Part shown: positions 58,085 to 64,000 of the stretch, one piece after another | How positions within the stretch are numbered: position 1 is the first letter of the stretch | Layout of the letters: every line of letters begins with the position of its first letter | DNA from: an uncultured Oscillospiraceae bacterium | GTDB taxonomy: Bacteria; Bacillota; Clostridia; Oscillospirales; Ruminococcaceae | Length of the DNA stretch: 64,000 nt | Assembly: GCA_910586535.1 (NCBI GenBank) | Contig: CAJUHS010000012.1 | Span: forward strand, 33,710-97,709 | Direction of reading: 5' to 3' | Translations under genes and position numbers: made by a program | The notes under the pieces: generated by a model | The model's input: the letters and a program-made list of their open reading frames with translations, nothing else | The model's database searches: none | Told to the model about the DNA's origin: nothing

Positions 58085-59845
58085 TTACATCTTTTCCGGA
58101 CAGTCGATCTTTAGTATCTCAAACGTATTTCTGAGTGTGATCCTTACCGCGTCGCAAAGGCTGAGACGAGCATACAGAAGAGGTTCTTCCGCGCCTTTTA
58201 TGCGGCACTTGTCATAAAATTTGTGGAACAGCGTAGCAAGCTCCTGACTGTAGCGGGTTATCCTGGACGGATCGTAATCTCTTGCGGCAGAATCCACTGT
58301 ATTGGGCAGCGACGCAATATGGCGGATAAGCTCCACTTCTTCGGGGGAATCCAGAACGCTCATCTGCTCAGCGGACAACTTCCTTATGGAGAAGCCCTCA
58401 GCCGCAAGATTTCTTATAATGGAACAAATACGCGCGTGGGCGTACTGAACATAGTAAACCGGATTTTTGGCGGACTGTTCTATTGCAAGGTCAAGGTCGA
58501 ATTCAAAGTGCGAATTGGCTTCGCGTAGGTTGAAAAAGTACCGCGCCGCGTCAATTGGAACCTCGTCCAACAGGGTTTCGAGGGTAACGGCTTTTCCGGA
58601 ACGCTTGGAAAGCTTATATGTCTCACCGTCCTTGACAAGACGAACCATCTGCATGATTATCGCGTTGAAGCGGTTGGGGTCTATCCCCAAAGCCTCCATT
58701 GCGGCTTTCATTCTTGGAACATATCCGTGGTGATCCGCGCCCAGTATGTCTATCGCTGTATCGAAGCCGCGTGTCACAAGCTTATTGTAGTGGTACGCAA
58801 TATCGGGCACAAAGTATGTCGGCACGCCGTTTGCACGGACAAGCACCCTGTCCTTTTCGTCCCCGAAGTCCGAGGACTTGAACCAAAGCGCTCCCTCCTG
58901 CTCATAGGTATGACCGCTATTTTTCAGCAGCTCAATGACCTCGCTTACCGCGCCGCTGTTGTGGAGCGTACTTTCCCTGAACCATGTGTCGTACTCAATA
59001 CGGTACTTGCGGAGGTCGTCCTCAAGCTTTTGGATATTTTTCGGCAAAGCAAACGCAACAAGAGCCTCCTTGCGTTCCTCCTCCGGCTTGTTCATAAGGT
59101 CGGCGCCGTTTTCACTGTAAAAATTCCTTGCGTGTACTATAATATCTGCGCCAAGATACACGTCCTCTGGCATGGGAAATTTTTCAGTATCGTTATAGAT
59201 AGCCTGACTTAACGCCTCGGTATCGCTGTACTGCTTTACCAAAGCCTGTCCGTCGTCCGAACAGAGCTGGCAGTACCGAAGATCGAGAGATTTTCCGAAC
59301 TTCTCGATCTGGTTTCCAGCGTCGTTCACGTAGAACTCCCGCTCTACTCTGTAGCCCGCCCAGTCAAGTACCGAAGAAAGTCCGTCGCCTATAGCTCCGC
59401 CGCGAGCGTTTCCGATATGCATGGGTCCAGTGGGATTTGCGGAAACAAACTCAACGAGAATGCTTTTTCCTGCGCCAGTATCGGTTCTGCCGTATTTCTC
59501 TTTCTCAAAAAGAACGACTGAAACGACTCCGGAAAACCAGTTCCTTGACAGGAAAAAGTTAATAAAGCCGGGACCTGCTATCTCGACCCGCTCAAAGGAA
59601 GTCCCTTCAAGAATGAGAGCTTCGCAGATAAGCTCGGCGATCTTTCTCGGCGCGGATTTAAGCGGCTTAGCGCAGGCAAGAGCGATGTTTGAAGCAAAGT
59701 CGCCGTGGGACTTATCCTGCGGTATCTCCACATTAAAGGAGGGCAATGGAACAGCTTCTATTTTTCCCTCGGAAACAAGCCGTCCCAAAGCTGACATCAG
59801 TATCTCGCGAAGCTCTGCGGAGGCGGATTTTATAGGATTTGACAT
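58085..59845 (-). CDS. argS: Arginyl-tRNA synthetase
   Basis: This class I synthetase has 586 aa from ATG 59845 (AAAGGAAGATAAAA upstream; the ORF's N-terminal extension is unlikely). It has the N-terminal additional domain, HIGNARGGAIGDGLSSVLDWAG (HIGH-type), GADHHGYVPRMKAAMEALG, YKLSKRSGKAVTLETLL (KMSKS-type) and the C-terminal anticodon-binding ALERT-type helices. It lies 25 bp downstream of the DUF1934 gene, as often in Firmicutes, and ends 29 bp before the zinc-ribbon gene. Confidence 0.95.
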   Translation of the reverse strand: MSNPIKSASAELREILMSALGRLVSEGKIEAVPLPSFNVEIPQDKSHGDFASNIALACAKPLKSAPRKIAELICEALILEGTSFERVEIAGPGFINFFLSRNWFSGVVSVVLFEKEKYGRTDTGAGKSILVEFVSANPTGPMHIGNARGGAIGDGLSSVLDWAGYRVEREFYVNDAGNQIEKFGKSLDLRYCQLCSDDGQALVKQYSDTEALSQAIYNDTEKFPMPEDVYLGADIIVHARNFYSENGADLMNKPEEERKEALVAFALPKNIQKLEDDLRKYRIEYDTWFRESTLHNSGAVSEVIELLKNSGHTYEQEGALWFKSSDFGDEKDRVLVRANGVPTYFVPDIAYHYNKLVTRGFDTAIDILGADHHGYVPRMKAAMEALGIDPNRFNAIIMQMVRLVKDGETYKLSKRSGKAVTLETLLDEVPIDAARYFFNLREANSHFEFDLDLAIEQSAKNPVYYVQYAHARICSIIRNLAAEGFSIRKLSAEQMSVLDSPEEVELIRHIASLPNTVDSAARDYDPSRITRYSQELATLFHKFYDKCRIKGAEEPLLYARLSLCDAVRITLRNTFEILKIDCPEKM

Positions 59846-59870
59846 TTTTATCTTCCTTTCGGTTATATGA

Positions 59871-60290
59871 TCAGTTGATTTTAATGTATATCTCGTTGTC
59901 GGACACATAGCTGGAGTTTATGTCCACAGTATACTTGAGGTACAAATCGCCGCCGTTCTCGCCAATGTTGTTATCAATACAATGGGTAAAAATTCCCATT
60001 GTAAAGTCGCCGTAGGGCGTACCGTAGTGACAATGGTGCTTTTTATTTCTTTCTAGTATCAGGTCGGAGGGCGCAGTACCGGTACGATTCAGATTCACAA
60101 GGTTATTCCCGAGAAGCGTCAGACTTGTCGTAGAACCGCCGAAGCCTGTTACCTCCGATTCCTCATATTTCAGTTCAAAGCCTCCGTTTTTAAGGCTTCT
60201 GAGAGTACCCGAGGTGGTAAGCTCTATTTTGGAGCTGTCATCGTCCACGGTATTAATACTTGTCAGATTGATCAAAACGTTCTTTTCCAT
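59871..60290 (-). CDS. DUF1934-family (YwiB-like) protein
   Basis: This 139-aa protein matches the DUF1934 layout: an N-terminal strand and D-SSKIELTTSGTLRSLKNGGFELKYEESEVTGFGGSTTSLTL, then a GTAPSDLILERNKKHHCHYGTPYGDFTMGIFTHCIDN core and ends in DLYLKYTVDINSSYVSDNEIYIKI. The fold is calycin-like; function is unknown. Its usual neighbour is argS, as here. It is 15 bp after murI. Confidence 0.85.
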   Translation of the reverse strand: MEKNVLINLTSINTVDDDSSKIELTTSGTLRSLKNGGFELKYEESEVTGFGGSTTSLTLLGNNLVNLNRTGTAPSDLILERNKKHHCHYGTPYGDFTMGIFTHCIDNNIGENGGDLYLKYTVDINSSYVSDNEIYIKIN

Positions 60291-60305
60291 TTTATTCCTC
60301 TTTAA

Positions 60306-61139
60306 TTATTGATTTGCAGCAGAGATCAATTCGTCTATCCCCACCTTAAAAACATCTCCGTTTATGGAGCTTCCCATAAACGCCCGCGCGTTTTCTCCGA
60401 AAAGCTCCACGCTGTCGGAGGTATAGTAAGTGTTAGTGCCGTTTTCCTCCCGGTCGGAAAGCATTTCCCTGCTCATAAGCATATTATAGGCGTACTTTGC
60501 GGCTTCCTCGCCCGAGGATATAAGCGTTACCGAGTCCCCCATAAAGTCGGAAATAACGTCCCTTATAATAGGATAATGAGTACAGCCAAGAATAAGCGTA
60601 TCGACCCCCTCTTTTTTTATTGGAGCAAGATACTGCTCTGCAACAAGCTGCGCCACCTTATTGTCACGTGCGGTAAAACCGCTTTCCACAAGAGGTACGA
60701 ACAGAGGACAGGCCACTCCTATAACCGAAACGTCCGGACGTATCCCTCTTATAGCTTTTCCGTAAGAACCTGATTTAATCGTAGCTTCCGTACCGATAAT
60801 TCCTATTTTTCCATTACGCGTTATCCCGCACGCCGCCTGAGCCGCAGGAAGCAGTACTCCCGTAAAAGGAGTATCACCATCGGAGGTTTTTCCGCTGCCG
60901 AGAACGGATGAGACAGTTCCGCAGGCAGCGATTATCATTTTCACGTTCTGTTTTTTCACAAAAGCAATGTCCTGACGGGCGTACTCCAGAATCGTCTCAC
61001 GGCTTCTTGTTCCGTAAGGAAGTCTTGCCGTGTCGCCGAAATATATTACATTTTCGTTCGGGATAAGCTTGTTCAGCTCTTTCAGACAGGTAAGTCCTCC
61101 GAGACCCGAATCGAACACGCCAATTGCGTTGTTGTTCAT
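60306..61139 (-). CDS. murI: Glutamate racemase
   Basis: This 277-aa enzyme makes D-Glu for MurD. It starts MNNNAIGVFDSGLGGLTCL, has the first catalytic Cys in IIAACGTVSS and the second in LILGCTHYPIIRD. ATG 61139 follows TTTTGGAGGCTGCT. It lies between ddl and the DUF1934 gene, so D-Glu and D-Ala-D-Ala supply are coupled. Confidence 0.93.
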   Translation of the reverse strand: MNNNAIGVFDSGLGGLTCLKELNKLIPNENVIYFGDTARLPYGTRSRETILEYARQDIAFVKKQNVKMIIAACGTVSSVLGSGKTSDGDTPFTGVLLPAAQAACGITRNGKIGIIGTEATIKSGSYGKAIRGIRPDVSVIGVACPLFVPLVESGFTARDNKVAQLVAEQYLAPIKKEGVDTLILGCTHYPIIRDVISDFMGDSVTLISSGEEAAKYAYNMLMSREMLSDREENGTNTYYTSDSVELFGENARAFMGSSINGDVFKVGIDELISAANQ

Positions 61140-61169
61140 AGCAGCCTCCAAAATAACCTTATGTATATA

Positions 61170-62228
61170 TTATCCCTCGATCGCAAGGGAAATAAGCTTA
61201 TCAACAAGCTCCGACTGGGAAATTCCCATATTTTCCATAAGCTTGGGATACATACTTATTTGTGTAAAGCCCGGCATTGTATTTATCTCGTTAAGGATCA
61301 CCGTGCCGTCATCTTTCAGAAAAAAGTCTACACGTGCAAGTCCCGAGCAGCCCATAAGCCTGAAGGCTCTTACAGCAGTCTCACGTATTTCCCTTGCGGC
61401 AGCTTCCGGTATATCCGCAGGAATGGACAGACCCGACGTACCCAGTATGTACTTGGCTTCATAATCGTAAAACTCGTTGCAGGAATTGATTTCTCCAACA
61501 GCCGAGGCAAATGGATTATCCTTGCCAAAAACGGCACACTCCACTTCCCTGCCCTTTACAAACTCCTCTATAACGACCTTCCTGTCGTGACTGAACGCCA
61601 GCTTCACCGCATTTTTCAGCTCCTCAAAGGAACTTGCCTTATTCACACCTACCGAAGAGCCGCTGTTCGCAGGCTTAACAAAAAGAGGATATTCAAGCTC
61701 TGCGGCAGTATTTTCGCACAACTCGTCAAGTCTGCTAAGCTCCGAAACTAAAACGCTTTTCCACTTTGCCATTCTGATACCGTCAGACTCAAGTATTTTA
61801 TGTGCGGCGGTCTTATCCATACAGTTTGCCGAGGAAATTATATCGCATCCAACATACGGTATTCCCGAAAGCTTTAACAGACCCTGAACAGCTCCGTCTT
61901 CGCCGTTCTGACCGTGCAGAGCCGGAAATACAGCGTCTATTTTTTTGACAGTACAGTCTCCGTCCACGATCTTCATTATTCCCTTATACACGGGATCAGG
62001 AAGTATTACTGCCGGAACACAGTCCGGGTGGGATTCCCATTGTCCCGACTGGATAAGACTGACGTCTCCAGGATAAAAGAGCCACCTGCCCTTTTTGGTA
62101 ATTCCTATGGGAATGATCTCATACTTGTCCTTTGGTATCGCCGATATAATATTCGACACCGAGATCAGTGAGATTTCATGTTCGTTGGATACGCCGCCGA
62201 ACAAAACGGCTACTTTGATCTTTGACAT
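61170..62228 (-). CDS. ddl: D-alanine--D-alanine ligase
   Basis: This ATP-grasp enzyme has 352 aa from ATG 62228 (AAGGAGCATCTT upstream). It opens KIKVAVLFGGVSNEHEISLIS and has FPALHGQNGEDGAVQGLLKLSGIPYVGC, YPLFVKPANSGSSVGVNKAS and VVIEEFVKGREVECAVFG. The C-terminal RVDFFLKDDGTVILNEINTMPGFT holds the metal ligands. The presence of GSSVG and Y-type residues fits D-Ala rather than D-Lac specificity, though this cannot be proved by eye. Confidence 0.95.
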   Translation of the reverse strand: MSKIKVAVLFGGVSNEHEISLISVSNIISAIPKDKYEIIPIGITKKGRWLFYPGDVSLIQSGQWESHPDCVPAVILPDPVYKGIMKIVDGDCTVKKIDAVFPALHGQNGEDGAVQGLLKLSGIPYVGCDIISSANCMDKTAAHKILESDGIRMAKWKSVLVSELSRLDELCENTAAELEYPLFVKPANSGSSVGVNKASSFEELKNAVKLAFSHDRKVVIEEFVKGREVECAVFGKDNPFASAVGEINSCNEFYDYEAKYILGTSGLSIPADIPEAAAREIRETAVRAFRLMGCSGLARVDFFLKDDGTVILNEINTMPGFTQISMYPKLMENMGISQSELVDKLISLAIEG

Positions 62229-62279
62229 AAGATGCTCCTTACTGTGACTCAAGCTAAATAAATATAAATATACATATTA

Positions 62280-62308
62280 ATTATATCACATATTTCGTCA
62301 AACTGCAA
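62280..62308 (-). promoter_or_regulatory. ddl promoter (TTGCAG-N17-TATAAT)
   Basis: The minus strand has TTGCAG (62308-62303), a 17-bp spacer and TATAAT (62285-62280), about 50 bp ahead of ddl. It probably drives ddl-murI-DUF1934-argS and beyond. Confidence 0.8.
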
Positions 62309-62324
62309 CTGTTACAAAAATATT

Positions 62325-62360
62325 TTTTCGGTACGGGAAAAAATATTCCCGTACCGAAAA
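62325..62360 (-). terminator. Terminator of the amidase gene
   Basis: A perfect 15-bp stem TTTTCGGTACGGGAA/TTCCCGTACCGAAAA with a 6-nt loop, followed on the minus strand by AATATTTTTG. Confidence 0.9.
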
Positions 62361-62485
62361 GAGTGCGCCTTTGCCCTTGCCTCCGTATATGGCTCAAAGC
62401 TTTGCTTCAGAGGCGACGCCTCAGCGTTGGCATAAGGTATGCGCGAAAAGCTGAACATTTTTGCATACCGCTCACACCTCACGAA
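62361..62485 (-). other. Structured 3' trailer of the amidase gene
   Basis: Between the amidase stop and its terminator lie inverted repeats GGTATGC/GCATACC and GAGGCG/CGCCTC (minus strand). They form at least two hairpins ahead of the terminator. It may be only a stable 3' end; a small RNA from this end is possible. Confidence 0.4.
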
Positions 62486-63226
62486 TTATTCAAATGTAAT
62501 AAAATCAGCTGCCGCATAGCCGTAGGTGTTGCCGTAACGGATAACATACCAGTTGCCGGTCTGACCGTAAACGGACATAGTCGCTCCGTTTGGAATTACC
62601 CCAATAATCGCTGCGTCAACGGACGGATACTTCCTGATGTTAAGGTTGGAACCGTCGGTGGAAACAGTACCGCGCCTTACCGGAGTAGCCTCAACAAAAG
62701 GTATACCGAAATAGTCGCACAGAGACTGAACAAGATTTCTTGCTATCGCATCAAGATTGGACTTGATCCACTCTGCGTCAGCGGGATTGTCGTGATATCC
62801 AAGTTCTGCAAGAACCGCAACCGCCTTTGTCCTTGTCACTTCTCCGAGTGACGTTGTGGGACGGGTATTTACCTTGGATGGATCTGGGTAAACGCTTTTC
62901 ATATTGTTTGCAACTATCGTTGCAAGCTGTCTGCTGTAACTCGAATATGGCGAGTAGTAAATATCCACGCCTCTAAGCTTTCCTGCAAACCTGCCTCCTC
63001 CAGCGTTCGAGTGAAGTGCAAGATGTACATCGTAGTTTCCGCCGTTTGAGTCGCTTATTGCTCCGCGAACATCACGGTTAGGATCGTTCCTTGTATACTC
63101 GATCCCCGATGAACGGAGGTAAGGCTCCATTTTATCGGCGATCAGATTCATATATTGTTCTTCGTTTCCTCCGTTTACATACGGATTCCACTCCTGCGTG
63201 GAAGGACTTAAAAAAACACTTGGCAT
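62486..63226 (-). CDS. N-acetylmuramoyl-L-alanine amidase (Amidase_3) with SH3 domain
   Basis: The 246-aa reading begins MPSVFLSPSTQEWNPYVNGG, as in related clostridial amidases. Residues ~20-165 form an Amidase_3 domain with ligand candidates in GNEEQYMNLI (Glu), HLALHSNAGG (His) and VLAELGYHDN (Glu); the usual first His is not apparent. The last ~65 residues are a bacterial SH3 domain (NLNIRKYPSVDAAIIGVIPNG). It would cleave MurNAc-L-Ala in peptidoglycan; there is no signal peptide. ATG 63226 lacks a clear ribosome site, and a strong AGGAGG at 63269-63274 is 42 nt away, so the start is uncertain. Confidence 0.75.
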   Translation of the reverse strand: MPSVFLSPSTQEWNPYVNGGNEEQYMNLIADKMEPYLRSSGIEYTRNDPNRDVRGAISDSNGGNYDVHLALHSNAGGGRFAGKLRGVDIYYSPYSSYSRQLATIVANNMKSVYPDPSKVNTRPTTSLGEVTRTKAVAVLAELGYHDNPADAEWIKSNLDAIARNLVQSLCDYFGIPFVEATPVRRGTVSTDGSNLNIRKYPSVDAAIIGVIPNGATMSVYGQTGNWYVIRYGNTYGYAAADFITFE

Positions 63227-63670
63227 AATATTCTGTACGCGCGAAGCCACATCGGGACAGCGCGCGATCCTCCTTGTCTGCAATGTGGTTAATGAATGCG
63301 GAAATACCCGCTGTTTCATTATATGCTGTCATTTTGAGGAAGATACAAGTAATGCCTATTCAACGTAAAAATAAAAGGTATAGTTTCTGTACAAAAAATA
63401 TTGAAAAAGATGTTTAATTTCCGCACGGGGGCACCATCTTTCCTTAGAAAAAAGATATTTGGCTCTCAAATTGCTTAAATAGGCGGTTTGAGGTCAATTC
63501 TTTTACCAAAAAGCGGAGTAAAAATCCGTAGATATTTTTAAGTGGTTTTCAAGGCAAAAAAGGATTTGATAGCATATTTCATTTGCCTAAATCTAATAAC
63601 TTTTATCAAGTTTTTATTTCCATAATTATATCATACCATATATACGTGAGTATGTCAATAGGTTTATAAA
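63227..63670 (-). other. Amidase upstream region
   Basis: No gene is convincing. A TTGACA-N17-TATGAT promoter (about 63628-63656) on the minus strand would give a ~400-nt leader before the amidase. A second, weaker -10 TATAAT lies near 63330 with a TTGTAT at 19 bp. The stretch also holds an unused AGGAGG (63269-63274) and short frames without homology. Confidence 0.4.
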
Positions 63671-63712
63671 AAAGTCTGATTTTTAATTTAAAAAATCAGA
63701 CTTGCTTTTTTG
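63670..63712 (-). terminator. Terminator after the ribbon-helix-helix gene
   Basis: AAGTCTGATTTTT/AAAAATCAGACTT stem, followed on the minus strand by TTTTTTAT. Confidence 0.85.
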
Positions 63713-63730
63713 CATTTTGCTAATAGCATT

Positions 63731-64000
63731 TTATTCGTTATCTTGAACATATTTTTCAACAGCTTTGCGAAGAACGCCTGCTGCCGTTTCACTATTTTCT
63801 GCAACGACCTCGCGAAATTCCGACACCAACGCCTTTGGCAGTTCGGCAGAAATCCTTGCTGATGTTTTGCTGTTATACTTCCTCTTTGAGGCATTTCCCT
63901 TATTATCTTCAATATACTGTTCTATCGCCTTGCGAAGAACAGCAGCTGCCGATTCGCTGTTTTCTTCGGCAATCTCCCTAAATTCTGTAACCAATTCCTT
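63731..64000 (-). CDS. Tandem ribbon-helix-helix (CopG-like) protein, C-terminal part
   Basis: The coding frame is open to the window edge, so the N-terminus is missing; the 89 codons seen include two similar units of about 40 residues. Unit A has KELVTEFREIAEENSES then AAAVLRKAIEQYIEDN. Unit B has SARISAELPKALVSEFREVV then AENSETAAGVLRKAVEKYVQDN. Each fits a ribbon-helix-helix domain, a DNA-binding fold normally used by antitoxin/CopG repressors as dimers. A tandem duplication would give a single-chain dimer or longer array. No toxin gene is in view, but could lie beyond the window end. Confidence 0.65.
   Translation of the reverse strand, partial: KELVTEFREIAEENSESAAAVLRKAIEQYIEDNKGNASKRKYNSKTSARISAELPKALVSEFREVVAENSETAAGVLRKAVEKYVQDNE

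Noticed and set aside
63132..63332. 66-codon minus frame starting MTAYNETAG upstream of the amidase
   Set aside because: It overlaps the amidase in another frame, has no homology, and its ATG lies on a -10-like element.

Overview
This 64-kb window is a chromosomal segment of a low- to mid-GC Gram-positive bacterium. It most resembles Clostridia of the Ruminococcus/Oscillospiraceae type. The evidence is sigma-A promoters of the TTGACA-N17-TATAAT kind, strong AGGAGG ribosome-binding sites, HPr kinase, WhiA/RapZ, several sporulation-linked families (YmxH, a SpoIIM-like protein, an M23 peptidase, a SpoVB-like flippase) and a cellobiose phosphorylase very like those of cellulolytic clostridia. The assignment is inference from gene content. 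No rRNA, tRNA, CRISPR array, prophage or transposase gene was seen.

Layout. 1-6 kb (minus): tsf (partial), rpsB with promoter and structured leader, ymxH, an MreB-like gene, comF, recD2 and a small membrane protein. 6-9.5 kb: an RNHCP zinc protein, a 390-bp stretch with two possible mini-ORFs, and cellobiose phosphorylase, whose promoter has a perfect palindrome filling its spacer. 9.6-17.3 kb (minus): a NYN/PIN-like protein with folC, pnp, rpsO with a leader, a DUF624 protein, a SpoIIM-like protein and proC. 17.4-28.1 kb (plus): hprK, a PHP phosphoesterase, murB, rapZ, whiA, dnaE, pfkA, then a well-supported tetrahydrofolate riboswitch ahead of a folate ECF transporter S component. 28-32.2 kb: a polysaccharide deacetylase, then an HxlR regulator divergent from an operon of a degenerate metallo-beta-lactamase-fold protein, a frameshifted zinc macrodomain and a class M sirtuin. 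32-43 kb (minus): pyk, an ABC exporter pair, a GAF-PAS-GGDEF protein, a GH25 lysozyme and an orphan solute-binding lipoprotein. 43-48 kb (plus): gatC-gatA-gatB-aspS, the transamidation route to Asn-tRNA and/or Gln-tRNA. 47.9-48.6 kb: a 706-bp element with ~30-bp inverted ends and an 8-bp target duplication, carrying a NUDIX gene. 48.7-54.2 kb (minus): murD, two M42 peptidases, a GNAT protein and a PLP-dependent Met-gamma-lyase/aluminium-resistance family protein. 54.3-64 kb: a flippase (plus), then an envelope and translation block (M23 peptidase, two membrane proteins, argS, a DUF1934 protein, murI, ddl, an amidase) and a partial tandem ribbon-helix-helix protein.

Common themes are peptidoglycan synthesis and turnover (murB, murD, murI, ddl, GH25, M23, amidase, flippase), translation (tsf, rpsB, rpsO, pnp, argS, gatCAB/aspS), carbon control (hprK, pfkA, pyk, cellobiose phosphorylase) and folate (folC plus riboswitch-controlled uptake). 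The most notable items are the sirtuin/macrodomain operon in an unusual context, the cargo-carrying inverted-repeat element and the THF riboswitch with a readable switching mechanism.
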